Assembly: GCA_002778535.1 (NCBI GenBank)
Contig: PFBP01000039.1
Location: 5,695-44,409, forward strand
Origin: Candidatus Kuenenbacteria bacterium CG10_big_fil_rev_8_21_14_0_10_36_11
Lineage (GTDB): Bacteria > Patescibacteriota > Patescibacteriia > UBA2196
Reading direction: 5' to 3'
DNA length: 38,715 bases
A program made the position numbers and the translations under genes. Positions 14,694 through 23,366 of the stretch are shown piece after piece; within the stretch, counting starts at the first letter, position 1, and each line of letters starts with the position of its first letter. The notes under the pieces are model-generated. The model did not search any database, had not been told where the DNA came from, and saw only the letters and a list, made by a program, of their open reading frames with translations.

Positions 14694-16646
14694 ATGCTTT
14701 TTTATCCTGAAAATGTCAAAATAAATTATGAACAGGAATTGAACCAAGAACAATTGCGGGTGGTCAAAAATGGCGACGGCCCGTGTTTAGTTTTAGCTGG
14801 CGCTGGTTCTGGCAAAACAAGAACTTTGATTTATCGCGTCGCCTATTTATTAGAAAAAGGCGTGCCAGCCAACAGAATTTTATTAGTGACTTTTACCAAT
14901 AAGGCAGCCAATGAGATGCTGACGCGGGTTGAGAAAATTTTAAAATATCAGCCGACAGGGCTTTGGGGCGGCACTTTTCATAGCGTGGCTAACCGGATTT
15001 TACGGCTTTTTAGCAAGCACCTTGATTTGACGCCTAATTTTAATATCTTAGATCAGGAGGATTCTAAAAATTTAGTTAAAAATTGTTTCAAAGAATTGAA
15101 TCTGCCAGCTGATAAACATTTTCCTAAAAGCGATTTGATTCATAAAATAATTAGTTTGGCCGCGAATTTTAATCAGCCCATAGAAAAAATTATTGCGCGC
15201 AAGTTTGATAATTTAACTGATCGCTATCTGCCGTATATTTTACAAATCAGTCAGGAATATGTTGAGAAAAAGAAACGCGCGCATGCCCTTGATTTTGACG
15301 ATTTATTATTTTATTGGAACAAACTTTTGGAAGAAAAACCGCAGGTCAGGGAAAAATTAGCCCATCAATTCCAGTATATTTTGGTTGATGAATATCAGGA
15401 TACAAATCACATCCAAGGGCAAATCGTTAAAAATTTAGCTGGCGCAGAAAAAAATATTTTAGTCGTAGGTGATGACGCGCAAAGCATTTATTCTTTTCGT
15501 GGAGCCGATGTTAATAATATTTTGAAATTTCCTGAAGAATTTCCCAATTGTCAGATTTTCAAATTAGAAACAAATTATCGTTCCACGCCGGAAATTTTGG
15601 CTTTGGCAAATCATAGCATTAAGCAAAATAAAAAGCAGTTTAAAAAAGACTTAAAAACAAATAAAGAAAATTTTGTTAAGCCAATGGTCATTGGTTTAAT
15701 TGATACTGAAGCAGAAGCAAATTTCATTATTTCGGAAATTTTGCGTCTGCATGATGAAGAAGGTTTAAAATGGCAGGACATAGCGATTTTATTCCGTTCG
15801 CATTTTCAATCATTGGAAACAGAAATGGTATTTAACAAAGAAGGCGTGCCTTATGAAATGCGAGGGGGTTTAAGATTTTTTGAGCAGGCGCATGTAAAAG
15901 ATGTTTTGGCTTATCTCAAAGTCATTGCTAATCATAAAGACGAAATTGCCTGGCAGAGGCTCTTGCTTTTGCAAGCTGGCATTGGTGATGTTAATGCCAG
16001 AAAAGTTTTTATCGTGGCCAGAGAATTAAAAGATTTGGCTGATGTTTTGGCTTTTGATTTTAGTTTAGTTTTGCCAAATAAAGTTTTTGAAGCCTGGCGC
16101 GGGCTGGCGCATATTCTCAAAGCGCTTTTAGCAACTGATAAAACTTTAGTCAATGAGTTAATTAAAATAGTTTTACACTCTGATTATTTAGAATATCTTA
16201 AAGCCAATTATGATAATGCAGAAGAGAGAAGCGATGATTTAAAAGAATTAGTTGTGTTTGCGGGCAAGTATGATTCTTTGTCTGATTTTTTAGCTGATGT
16301 CGCGCTGTCGGAAAATTTTAAAAAAAATAAAGCAGGGGAGAATAAAAAAGAAGATGCAGTGATTTTGTCCACAATTCATCAGGCCAAGGGCTTGGAATGG
16401 GACACGGTTTTTGTTTTGGGATTAGTTGACGGCCAGTTTCCTCATGCTAAAATTTTTCAAAATCCTATTGAAATTGAAGAAGAGCGGCGGCTGTTTTATG
16501 TGGCAACAACGCGCGCGGAAAACAGATTATATCTGACTTATTCGGTGTTTAATAATTATGGCGCCACAGTAAATAAGCCCTCGCAATTTATTCGCGAATT
16601 ACCAGAGGAAGTGTATGAAAAAATGACAGAAAATGCTATAATATAA
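14694..16646 (+). CDS. UvrD/PcrA-type superfamily 1 DNA helicase
   Basis: ATP-dependent 3'-5' DNA helicase of repair and replication restart. 650 residues, shorter than typical PcrA (about 720) because the C-terminal tail is missing. Motifs: LNQEQ (Q motif) at 16-20, Walker A AGAGSGKT at 35-42, Walker B VDEYQDT at 231-237, motif III GDDAQSIYSFRGA at 259-271, motif IV ETNYRST at 292-298, motif V STIHQAKGLEW and motif VI ATTRAENRLYL near the C-terminus. A possible -10 (TTTAAT, 14681-14686) sits 7 nt before the ATG, immediately after the upstream terminator. UvrD, PcrA or Rep cannot be told apart by eye. Confidence 0.93.
   Translation: MLFYPENVKINYEQELNQEQLRVVKNGDGPCLVLAGAGSGKTRTLIYRVAYLLEKGVPANRILLVTFTNKAANEMLTRVEKILKYQPTGLWGGTFHSVANRILRLFSKHLDLTPNFNILDQEDSKNLVKNCFKELNLPADKHFPKSDLIHKIISLAANFNQPIEKIIARKFDNLTDRYLPYILQISQEYVEKKKRAHALDFDDLLFYWNKLLEEKPQVREKLAHQFQYILVDEYQDTNHIQGQIVKNLAGAEKNILVVGDDAQSIYSFRGADVNNILKFPEEFPNCQIFKLETNYRSTPEILALANHSIKQNKKQFKKDLKTNKENFVKPMVIGLIDTEAEANFIISEILRLHDEEGLKWQDIAILFRSHFQSLETEMVFNKEGVPYEMRGGLRFFEQAHVKDVLAYLKVIANHKDEIAWQRLLLLQAGIGDVNARKVFIVARELKDLADVLAFDFSLVLPNKVFEAWRGLAHILKALLATDKTLVNELIKIVLHSDYLEYLKANYDNAEERSDDLKELVVFAGKYDSLSDFLADVALSENFKKNKAGENKKEDAVILSTIHQAKGLEWDTVFVLGLVDGQFPHAKIFQNPIEIEEERRLFYVATTRAENRLYLTYSVFNNYGATVNKPSQFIRELPEEVYEKMTENAII
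16634..16642 (+). promoter_or_regulatory. extended -10 inside the 3' end of the helicase gene
   Basis: TGC-TATAAT (TATAAT at 16637-16642) predicts a start at 16649, 2 nt before ATG 16651. It overlaps the last codons of the helicase. Confidence 0.5.
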
Positions 16647-16650
16647 TCCT

Positions 16651-16941
16651 ATGGACCAACCAAACCAAAACCAATCATTAGAGCAATTGCTCTTAAAAAT
16701 TTATGAGAATACGGAAAAAACCCGCAAGTATATTTTGTGGGGCAGAGTGATGTCTTTTATTTATTTGATTTTAATTATTTTGCCTTTGATTTTAGCTGTG
16801 ATTTATTTGCCGCCATTGATTCAAAATATCGTGGCGCCGTATAAAGAGTTATTAGGCGACGATCCAAAAGCGAAAAATTTGCTTCAGCAATTAGACAAAT
16901 TGCAAACTGGCGGACTTGATTTAGAGGGGTTGATGAAGTAA
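16651..16941 (+). CDS. small membrane protein of unknown function
   Basis: 96 residues: a polar N-terminus (MDQPNQNQSLEQLLLKIYEN), one long hydrophobic stretch at about 33-58 that could span the membrane once or form a hairpin, then a charged C-terminus (LGDDPKAKNLLQQLDKL). Similar short proteins are frequent in CPR genomes. No family recognised. Confidence 0.7.
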   Translation: MDQPNQNQSLEQLLLKIYENTEKTRKYILWGRVMSFIYLILIILPLILAVIYLPPLIQNIVAPYKELLGDDPKAKNLLQQLDKLQTGGLDLEGLMK

Positions 16942-16968
16942 AGTAAGGGTTTTTGTGTTTGCTTTATT

Positions 16969-16995
16969 GTCATCCTGACGAAAGTCAGGATCCAG
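16969..16995. repeat. GTCATCCTGA-type palindromic repeat
   Basis: Core ATCCTGACGAAAGTCAGGAT. It is the same element as 1578-1607 in the opposite orientation. Confidence 0.65.
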
Positions 16996-17041
16996 AATTT
17001 TTTTTGTGTTTTTATTTGTTTGTGTTATACTTCAAATATAA

Positions 17042-17050
17042 TTATCCACA
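17042..17050 (+). promoter_or_regulatory. perfect DnaA-box sequence
   Basis: TTATCCACA, exact consensus, 6 nt before ATG 17057. See also 17523-17531 and 31772-31780. Confidence 0.35.
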
Positions 17051-17056
17051 ACTATT

Positions 17057-17392
17057 ATGGAAAATATAGATTTTAACAATTTAGCCACAAAAGAAGATCT
17101 AAAGTCAGAAATTGATAAAGTTAGACAAGATATGGCCACTAAAGATGATCTTAAAGCTATTCGTAATGATTTAAGCAAGGTTTTTGTTGAATTAGATACA
17201 AAAATTGATCAAAAAACAGAAGCGTTATTTGAAATGATAGGTGATTTTAAAAATGAAATGCTTGAAAATTTTGATAAACAAGGAAAGATTTTAGAAAAAT
17301 TAGATTCAGAAACTGCCGCGCACTCTACATCATATCAAGAACATAAAGAAACCTTAGATCAGCATGAAGAAATTTTGGATGATCATGAATAA
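17057..17392 (+). CDS. coiled-coil protein of unknown function
   Basis: 111 residues, almost entirely predicted helix, with heptad-like spacing. It contains two near copies of the unit ATK(E/D)DLK (residues 10-16 and 27-33) and a C-terminal HKETLDQHEEILDDHE stretch. After the TAA at 17390 the same frame continues as RIAVLELKPAM and a TAG at 17426, which reads like a natural continuation of the coil. The stop may therefore be a recent nonsense change. No transmembrane segment or signal peptide. Function unknown. Confidence 0.65.
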   Translation: MENIDFNNLATKEDLKSEIDKVRQDMATKDDLKAIRNDLSKVFVELDTKIDQKTEALFEMIGDFKNEMLENFDKQGKILEKLDSETAAHSTSYQEHKETLDQHEEILDDHE

Positions 17393-17468
17393 AGAATTGC
17401 TGTTTTAGAATTAAAACCAGCAATGTAGAGAACAATTTTTTTGTTATTTGTGAATGATAAATTTGTGT

Positions 17469-17489
17469 AGGCAGGTTTCAAACCTGCCT
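17469..17489. repeat. 21-nt palindrome (AGGCAGGTTT), possible terminator
   Basis: AGGCAGGTTT, one central base, then the exact reverse complement, followed by TTGTTTTT. Could terminate the coiled-coil gene. Related in design to the 3625 and 22879 palindromes. Confidence 0.55.
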
Positions 17490-17522
17490 TTGTTTTTCTC
17501 TAACCTTAGCCAAAAACTATAC

Positions 17523-17531
17523 TTATCCACA
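17523..17531 (+). promoter_or_regulatory. perfect DnaA-box sequence
   Basis: TTATCCACA, 35 nt upstream of the -35 box of the abiE promoter. Confidence 0.35.
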
Positions 17532-17565
17532 CCCATCAAAAACCGCGCGGGGATTGTTTATTCAT

Positions 17566-17594
17566 TTGACAACTCATTTCCAATGGTCTACTAT
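17566..17594 (+). promoter_or_regulatory. abiE operon promoter
   Basis: TTGACA (17566-17571), 17-nt spacer, TACTAT (17589-17594). Start near 17601, 5 nt before the ATG. AbiEi-type antitoxins usually repress their own promoter, but no operator repeat is obvious here. Confidence 0.5.
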
Positions 17595-17605
17595 TTAAGT
17601 ATATT

Positions 17606-18247
17606 ATGAGAAATAGTTCCATATCTAAAATCAAAGAAATTATGTCTTTGGCAGAACAGCTGCCTTGTTTTAGTTTGGCTGATTTGGTTACCATAGAAAA
17701 AGACAAACATTATCTAAAAATTTTATTTTCCCGCTATGCCAAAGCTGGCAAAGTCATCAGATTAAAAAAAGGATTTTATGTAACCAAAGAATATTTTGAT
17801 AAAATGGAAAAAACCGGCCAGGTATCTTTTTATTTAGAATTTATCGCTCATATTTTGTACCAACCATCTTATTTAAGCTTGGATTATGTGCTTTATGAAC
17901 ACAATATTTTAACCGAAATACCCCGCAATTTCACTTTAATAACAAAAAATAAAACAACCCATCTTGTTAATCAGTTTGGCAATTTTTTTTATCACAAAAT
18001 TCAGGATAAACTGTTTGACGGCTTTGAAGTTAATAAAAAAAATAATCTGACAACCGCCAAAGCAACTAAAGCTAAATCTTTATTTGATTTTCTTTATTTA
18101 AGAAAAAATATTTTAAATAATAAAAAAGCAGGGGCAGAATTAAGGTTGAATCTGGATAATTTTAAGAAGAAAGATTGGCAGGAGTTTAAAAAATATCTCA
18201 AAGTTGAAAATTCCAAAAAAATGAAGCAAATTTTTACTTATTTTTAA
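17606..18247 (+). CDS. AbiEi-type antitoxin
   Basis: 213 residues. The N-terminal part, FSLADLVTIE...YLKILFSRYAKAGKVIRLKKGFYVTKEYF, is the winged-helix-like domain of AbiEi antitoxins, which bind DNA and autoregulate. YQPSYLSLDYVLYEHNILTEIP at about 91-112 is the conserved middle segment. The toxin-like gene follows after 4 nt. The AbiE pair acts as a toxin-antitoxin system (called type IV) and gives abortive infection against phage. Confidence 0.85.
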   Translation: MRNSSISKIKEIMSLAEQLPCFSLADLVTIEKDKHYLKILFSRYAKAGKVIRLKKGFYVTKEYFDKMEKTGQVSFYLEFIAHILYQPSYLSLDYVLYEHNILTEIPRNFTLITKNKTTHLVNQFGNFFYHKIQDKLFDGFEVNKKNNLTTAKATKAKSLFDFLYLRKNILNNKKAGAELRLNLDNFKKKDWQEFKKYLKVENSKKMKQIFTYF

Positions 18248-18251
18248 AAAT

Positions 18252-19079
18252 ATGACATCAATAAAAAACGACCTGAAAAATTTAATTGCGGAAAACAACA
18301 GACACACTGACACATTTCAGAGAAATTTACTAAAAGAGCATTTGCAGATTTTGGTTTTGGATTTTATTTATAGCCATCCCAAATACAGCGAATTGATTTT
18401 TTACGGCGGCTCTTGCTTGGCGCATTGTTTTGGCTTGCAAAGATTATCAGAAGATTTGGATTTTGTAGATTTGAGAAATAAAATTAAATTAGCTAAACTG
18501 GCAAAAGATCTGGAAAACTATTTTAACCAAAGCACAGATTTGCCAATAAAAATAACAGTGCAGAAATTCCGCCTTTATTTAAAATTTCCAATTCTCAAAG
18601 AATTAGATTTAGCCAAAGGCAATGATTCTGATTTTTTATTTTTAAAAGTGGAAATTTTCCAGAAGTTTAATTTTTGCGCCAAATATCAGACAGAAATAAT
18701 TCCTTTATTTAAAGCTGATAAAAGCATACTCATAAAAACTTTTGATTTGCCGACTTTAATGGCTACAAAAATCAGAGCGATATTAAATCGTATTTGGGAA
18801 AAAACAGATAAAACCGGCCGAATAATTGCGGTTGTGAAAGGCAGAGATTATTTTGATTTGATGTGGTATTTGGAAAAGAAAATTAAACCAAACTTTGATT
18901 GCCTGGAGATAAAAAATTTAGCTGAGTTAAAAGCAAAGTTGCTTAAAAAAGTAAATATGCTTGATGAAAAAAGTATTCAGTATGATTTAGAGGCGTTGAT
19001 TGATAATATTGATTTTGTAAAAAAATTAAGCAGAAACATTAAGGATATTTTAAAAAGAGAGATTCAAAAATATAAATAG
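18252..19079 (+). CDS. AbiEii/AbiGii-type nucleotidyltransferase toxin
   Basis: 275 residues of the nucleotidyltransferase fold. The active-site pattern is FYGGSCLAHCFGLQRLSEDLDF: Gly52-Ser54, Arg64, then Asp68 and Asp70 as likely metal ligands. Downstream, ATKIRAILNR (171-180) and KGRDYFDLMWYL (196-207) are the conserved helices of the family. Known homologues transfer nucleotides to tRNA acceptor ends or other targets and stop growth. No residue needed for activity appears missing. Confidence 0.88.
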   Translation: MTSIKNDLKNLIAENNRHTDTFQRNLLKEHLQILVLDFIYSHPKYSELIFYGGSCLAHCFGLQRLSEDLDFVDLRNKIKLAKLAKDLENYFNQSTDLPIKITVQKFRLYLKFPILKELDLAKGNDSDFLFLKVEIFQKFNFCAKYQTEIIPLFKADKSILIKTFDLPTLMATKIRAILNRIWEKTDKTGRIIAVVKGRDYFDLMWYLEKKIKPNFDCLEIKNLAELKAKLLKKVNMLDEKSIQYDLEALIDNIDFVKKLSRNIKDILKREIQKYK

Positions 19080-19111
19080 ACAGCAATAATAAAACAGAGA
19101 ACAAAAATTTT

Positions 19112-19140
19112 TTGACAATTCCCTAAAAATTCGCTACATT
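19112..19140 (+). promoter_or_regulatory. promoter of the surface-glycan locus, leaderless geometry
   Basis: TTGACA (19112-19117), 17-nt spacer, TACATT (19135-19140). Predicted start at 19147, one nt before ATG 19148. This decides for ATG 19148 over the in-frame TTG at 19139, which lies in the promoter. Confidence 0.65.
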
Positions 19141-19147
19141 GAGGTTG

Positions 19148-21286
19148 ATGAAGTTAATTAAAACACTTTGTTTACAGCTTTTAGACTGGGTTGGGGTTAG
19201 GCTCGGTTTTAAAACCAAGCCTAATCCTCAGTCGAAGTTTTGGTTCTCAAAAACCGCGCGCGGATTCTTTTTTTCCAGCCTGGTTTTTTTTATTTTGGCA
19301 ATTTTAATTTATCCCTCGGCCACTCATGTTTTTCGCTTTAAAAACAAAGTTTTTGGCGAAAAAATAATTGCCATTCAAAGACAAACTGGCTATCCAAAAT
19401 TAGCCAATTATTTTTTATCATCTGACCAGAATTTTGATTATCAAAAATTAGCCAGTTATGACACAGTGATTTTGCCCATTGACACGCAAATTTATAATCC
19501 GGAATTTTTTGTTTATGCGAGAGATTATAATCCTGATATTATCATTCTCGCTTATACGCCTTCGCAAAGCGTTAATGTTAATGCACTTAATGACCAAAAT
19601 AGTTTTAATTATAAATTAAACGCTCAAATCAAAGACGAATGGCTGCTTAAAGATTCTAATCATAATCTTATTTCTTCCTGGTCTGGTTTGAAAAATATCA
19701 ATGTTAATTCTGACTGGAATAATTGGCTGCCAGAATTTGTGCAGGCAGAAGTATTAAGCAATGGTTTTTGGGACGGGATTTTTTATGATATGGTTGATAA
19801 AACCATAAATTGGACAAATAACGGCGATATTGATTTGGATAATAATGGCATTAAAGATGAAGCTGATTATGCTAACAAACTTTGGCAAAATGGTTTTACT
19901 AAACTTTTGCAAAAATCGCGCGCAATTTTTGGCCAAGAAAAAATTATTGTTTTAAATGGCGCGATTGACGAGTCTTGGCTGCAATTTGTCAATGGTATAA
20001 TGTTTGAAAATTTTCCAACACCATGGCTTGGCAATAGCTGGCAAAATTCAATGAATCTTTTAAAAAAATATCAGGCCATGGTGCCGGCTGGGCAAAAAGT
20101 TTTTATTATCAATAATTTAGGATTGGACAGCAATTTTAAAAAAATCCGTTTTGATTTAATTTCCGCCTTGTTTGAAGATGTTTATTTTTCATCTGACCAA
20201 AGCGTGGAGATTCATGAAGATTTGCGCTGGTATGATGAATATGATGTTAATCTTGGCGCAGCCTTAAATAAACCGTATAATTTATTGAACACCAATGTTG
20301 TTCAATATTCAGCCAGTATTTGGCGCCGTGATTTCACTAACGGAATCACTATTTTGAATGTTACTCAAAAAGAACAGACCATAAATTTAACTGACGGAAT
20401 TTATGAAAAAATTCGCGGCCAAGAAAATCAAATTAACAATGGCCAGATAGTTAATCAAATAACTTTAGCGCCAACCGAAGGCGTGGTGCTATTGAGAAAA
20501 TTAGAGCTTTTAAAAAATGTGGCTTTTAATAACGGCGTTTTTGTTAGAATATTTAATAATAAGTCAGAAGTTAAAAGAACAGGTTTTTATTCTTATGATC
20601 CGGCCGTGGCTGGTGGCAGAGAAATGATTTTGATTGATGTTGATCATGACAATGAATTGGAAAAAATTATCGCGCATAACGGCGAGATTCGCGTGATAAA
20701 AAAAAGCGGCCTGATTATGAGTTCTTTTTATCCATATACTAAAAATTATCAAAAAGGCGCACATCTGGCTTTAGCTGATTTAAATAATGACGGACAATTG
20801 GAAATAGTGACTGGCGCTTATCAGGGCGGGGGTCCGCACATTAGAATTTTTGATTTACAAGGCCAGCTTATCAATGTTGGCTGGTTTGCTTTTGATAAAA
20901 ATAATCGCGGTGGAGTGAGTGTCGCTCTTGGCGATATTAATAATGACGGAGAGCAAGAAATTATTGCTGGCGCTGGCAAAGGTTTGGAACCGCAAGTTAA
21001 AATTTTTAGTCTAACTGGTAAATTATTAAAGACATTCTTGGCTTATGATAAAAATTTTAAAGGCGGGGTTAATGTGGCAAGCGCTGATTTGAACAATGAC
21101 AAGATAAATGAGATAATTACTGGCGCGGGCGCTTCTGGTGGCCCGCATGTCAGAATTTTTAATGGGCAGGGAGTTAATTTGGGAATGGATTTTTTTGCCT
21201 TTGATAAAAACAAAAGACAAGGCGTGCGCGTGGGTGCTGGCGATATTGATGATGACGGGCAAATAGAAATTTTGGGAATGAACTAA
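19148..21286 (+). CDS. membrane-anchored glycosidase-like protein with FG-GAP repeats
   Basis: 712 residues. One N-terminal transmembrane segment (about 45-60, FFFSSLVFFILAILIYP) anchors an outward-facing protein. Residues about 85-340 look like a TIM-barrel putative glycosyl hydrolase (GHL15-like): YDTVILPIDTQIYNPEFFVYARDYNPDIIILAYTPS, then DGIFYDMVDKT. The C-terminal third has at least three FG-GAP/VCBS-type units with calcium-binding loops: ADLNNDGQLEIV, GDINNDGEQEII, ADLNNDKINEII and GDIDDDGQIEIL. A palindromic repeat sits inside codons 17-26. It heads the glycosyltransferase locus. Enzyme activity is uncertain. Confidence 0.78.
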   Translation: MKLIKTLCLQLLDWVGVRLGFKTKPNPQSKFWFSKTARGFFFSSLVFFILAILIYPSATHVFRFKNKVFGEKIIAIQRQTGYPKLANYFLSSDQNFDYQKLASYDTVILPIDTQIYNPEFFVYARDYNPDIIILAYTPSQSVNVNALNDQNSFNYKLNAQIKDEWLLKDSNHNLISSWSGLKNINVNSDWNNWLPEFVQAEVLSNGFWDGIFYDMVDKTINWTNNGDIDLDNNGIKDEADYANKLWQNGFTKLLQKSRAIFGQEKIIVLNGAIDESWLQFVNGIMFENFPTPWLGNSWQNSMNLLKKYQAMVPAGQKVFIINNLGLDSNFKKIRFDLISALFEDVYFSSDQSVEIHEDLRWYDEYDVNLGAALNKPYNLLNTNVVQYSASIWRRDFTNGITILNVTQKEQTINLTDGIYEKIRGQENQINNGQIVNQITLAPTEGVVLLRKLELLKNVAFNNGVFVRIFNNKSEVKRTGFYSYDPAVAGGREMILIDVDHDNELEKIIAHNGEIRVIKKSGLIMSSFYPYTKNYQKGAHLALADLNNDGQLEIVTGAYQGGGPHIRIFDLQGQLINVGWFAFDKNNRGGVSVALGDINNDGEQEIIAGAGKGLEPQVKIFSLTGKLLKTFLAYDKNFKGGVNVASADLNNDKINEIITGAGASGGPHVRIFNGQGVNLGMDFFAFDKNKRQGVRVGAGDIDDDGQIEILGMN
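19197..19224. repeat. palindromic element inside a coding region
   Basis: TTAGGCTCGGTTTT and AAAACCAAGCCTAA (13 of 14 positions pair). Nearly the same as the intergenic palindrome at 3625-3652. It contributes RLGFKTKPN to the protein without breaking the frame. Confidence 0.65.
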
Positions 21287-21297
21287 AACTTCCCTTT

Positions 21298-21393
21298 GTC
21301 GTCCACGCGCAAGCGGGGATCTCGTGGAATTACTAAAGTGCTGGGATTCCCGCTAGAGCCTGCCCCCAACTTTGATTGGGAGCGGGAATGACA
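21298..21393. repeat. two REP-type palindromic elements
   Basis: 21298-21330 (gtcgtccacgcgcaagcggg then gatctcgtggaat) resembles the element inside the wecG-like gene at 34962. 21341-21393 is bounded by ctgggattcccgct and agcgggaatgaca, with an internal GCCTGCCCCCAAC/ATTGGGAG part. They fill the gap before the next gene. Confidence 0.6.
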
Positions 21394-21413
21394 GATACTT
21401 AAATCTAAAAATT

Positions 21414-22178
21414 ATGAAAAAAATAACTGACTTAACCAAACAAGGACAAATAATTTCTACGGAACAAAATGTTCCTTTGACTCAGCCGTCAATTTATATC
21501 CGCACACTGAACATTATGGCTGCGCCTTTTAAAAAGCGCTATGAGCGGCATTACAAGATTTCTAAAAAACATCTTGTGATAGATTTGATTTTTGTAATTT
21601 TGATTCTGGCCTTGGCGATCTTTAATATCTATCTTTTAACGCAAAAATTTCCTTTACCCGACTTTTCTATCAGTTTTAATCAACAAGAAACCCTTGTTGA
21701 GCCAGAAAATAAATCAGAACCAGCGGTCGCGTTATCTGAAATTGCTTTGACAGCTGAAGCGCTTTATTTTAATGATGAAGGCGATCAATTGGGTTTGGGC
21801 GCTTGGCCTCCGAAGATTGGAGAGACGTCCAATTTAGTTATCAGCATTAATTTAGAAACAACTTCTGGTAATTGGGAAAATATAAAATTTCAAGCTAAAT
21901 TGCCAAAAAATATTACTTGGATTAAAAGTTCTTCCGTAAATAAAGGCGCGGCGATTGTATATGATGTTAATAAAAATACAATTTTTTGGAATATTGATTC
22001 TTTAATGTTTAATGAAAATGCTAATGCGGTTTTTAATTTAGAATTCACACCAACGGCTGATGCAGTTGGTAAAAAAATATTGCTTTTGGAAAATATTTTT
22101 GCCAACGGATTTAATAAAGAAAGTGATAAAGAATTTTCTGCTAGTGCTAAGAATTTATATTCGCTAGTCGTACAATAA
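21414..22178 (+). CDS. single-pass membrane protein with DUF11-like ectodomain
   Basis: 254 residues from ATG 21414 (an upstream in-frame TTG at 21372 lies in repeat sequence and was rejected). A basic cytosolic N-terminus is followed by one transmembrane segment (about 55-78, LIFVILILALAIFNIYLL). The ectodomain is beta-rich: SNLVISINLETTSGNWENIKFQAKLPKNITWI and NIDSLMFNENANAVFNLEFTPT resemble a DUF11/CARDB-type adhesion or surface fold. The next gene starts at the base after its stop, so the pair is coupled. Function unknown. Confidence 0.65.
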   Translation: MKKITDLTKQGQIISTEQNVPLTQPSIYIRTLNIMAAPFKKRYERHYKISKKHLVIDLIFVILILALAIFNIYLLTQKFPLPDFSISFNQQETLVEPENKSEPAVALSEIALTAEALYFNDEGDQLGLGAWPPKIGETSNLVISINLETTSGNWENIKFQAKLPKNITWIKSSSVNKGAAIVYDVNKNTIFWNIDSLMFNENANAVFNLEFTPTADAVGKKILLLENIFANGFNKESDKEFSASAKNLYSLVVQ

Positions 22179-22871
22179 ATGAATATTCAAGATAACAATA
22201 TTTTTATTATTTTACCTGCTTTTAATGAAGCGCAAAATATCAGCGCCACGCTTAATGATTTGTTAAAATATAATTATCAGATTATTGTGGTTGACGATGG
22301 TTCAAAAGATAATACCTCTGAATTAGCCAAAAAATTTCCTGTAAAAATTTTGCGCCACGAAATCAATCGCGGTCAAGGCGCTGCTTTGGCCACTGGCACG
22401 ATTTACGCTTTAAAAAATGGTGCTGAAATTATCGCACACTTTGACGCAGACGGCCAATTTTTAGCGGAAGAAATTAGTTTACTAATAGAGCCAATTATTA
22501 AAGATCAGGCAGATATTGTTCTTGGCACGAGATTTCACACTAACCAAAAAATTAGCACTAATTCCAAAATGCCTTGGCTTAAAAGAAAAATAATTCATCC
22601 TTGCGCCAGATTTCTTAATTATTTTTTTACTGGGCTTAAGTTAACTGATGTTCATTGCGGATTAAGAGCCATGAACAGATTAGCGGCTGAAAAAATACAA
22701 ATTTATCAGGATGGCATGGCACATAACACGGAAATTGTGGCCCAAATCAAAAAGCAGCATCTGCGTTATCAAGAAATTCCAGCTACAGTGATTTATAAAA
22801 AATTCGGCCAGGGAATTGGCGGAGGAATCAGAATATTAAAAGAACTAATAATTAGTAAAATTATAAATTAA
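22179..22871 (+). CDS. glycosyltransferase family 2 (polyprenyl-phosphate mannosyltransferase-like)
   Basis: 230 residues. GT2 fold with ILPAFNEAQNI (10-20), VVDDGSKDNT (37-46), HEINRGQGAALATG (60-73) and the metal-binding DADG (89-92). The size and pattern resemble DPM1/GtrB-type enzymes that load a sugar onto undecaprenyl phosphate. That would supply lipid-linked sugar to the GT-C-like membrane proteins downstream, which use such donors. Starts immediately after the preceding stop, with no SD. Confidence 0.88.
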   Translation: MNIQDNNIFIILPAFNEAQNISATLNDLLKYNYQIIVVDDGSKDNTSELAKKFPVKILRHEINRGQGAALATGTIYALKNGAEIIAHFDADGQFLAEEISLLIEPIIKDQADIVLGTRFHTNQKISTNSKMPWLKRKIIHPCARFLNYFFTGLKLTDVHCGLRAMNRLAAEKIQIYQDGMAHNTEIVAQIKKQHLRYQEIPATVIYKKFGQGIGGGIRILKELIISKIIN

Positions 22872-22878
22872 ATAAATG

Positions 22879-22908
22879 GTTAAACTGGGTTTTAAAACCC
22901 AGTTTAAC
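22879..22908. repeat. 30-nt perfect palindrome (GGGTTTTAAAACCC family)
   Basis: GTTAAACTGGGTTTT followed by its reverse complement; family of 3625-3652. Confidence 0.7.
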
Positions 22909-22924
22909 TGAATCAGTTAAGCTT

Positions 22925-23263
22925 ATGCTTATCCAAATTGTCATTTCCATTTTTGCTTTTTTCGCGCTCATAAAAATTATTGCCAGATTTAAAAAACAGG
23001 AATTAAAAAATTCAGAACTTTTTATCTGGGTTTTATTTTGGCTTGCTGTGGCGGCCTTAGTTTGGGTGCCTAATTCATTAACTAAATTGGCCAATATTTT
23101 TGGCATTGGCCGCGGCGCTGATTTGATTTTTTATGCCAGCATTGTTGTTTTGTTTTATATTTTATTCAGGATTTATCTGCGTTTGGAAAAAATAGAAAGA
23201 AATATTACAAAGATAGTGAAAAAAAATGCGCTGGATGAAATGGATAAGAAATATTTTTTTTAG
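22925..23263 (+). CDS. DUF2304 family membrane protein
   Basis: 112 residues, three hydrophobic segments (about 2-20, 31-48, 66-86) and the family pattern ELFIWVLFWLAVAALVWVPN then GIGRGADLIFYASIVVLFYILF. DUF2304 proteins often sit next to GT2 polyprenyl-sugar transferases, as here. A role as partner or flippase-like helper is suggested by context only. Confidence 0.85.
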   Translation: MLIQIVISIFAFFALIKIIARFKKQELKNSELFIWVLFWLAVAALVWVPNSLTKLANIFGIGRGADLIFYASIVVLFYILFRIYLRLEKIERNITKIVKKNALDEMDKKYFF

Positions 23264-23282
23264 TTGTCATCTTTATTTTTTT

Positions 23283-23358
23283 GTCATCCTGAACTTGATT
23301 CAGGATCCAGAAATTCTTAAAATTTTTTCTGGATTCCTGCTTTCGCAGGAATGACAAA
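23283..23358. repeat. two REP-type elements in tail-to-tail pair
   Basis: 23283-23311 (core ATCCTGAACTTGATTCAGGAT) and 23329-23358 (core ATTCCTGCTTTCGCAGGAAT), with outer ends gtcat and atgac facing outwards; together they could form one long hairpin before the next gene. Confidence 0.65.
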
Positions 23359-23366
23359 TAATTATT

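Noticed and set aside
17042..17531. Replication origin, because of two perfect DnaA boxes
   Set aside because: Boxes are 480 bp apart with a gene between, no box cluster, no dnaA or dnaN nearby.
19139..19147. TTG start for the FG-GAP protein
   Set aside because: The TTG overlaps the -10 box (19135-19140); ATG 19148 fits the promoter and reading.
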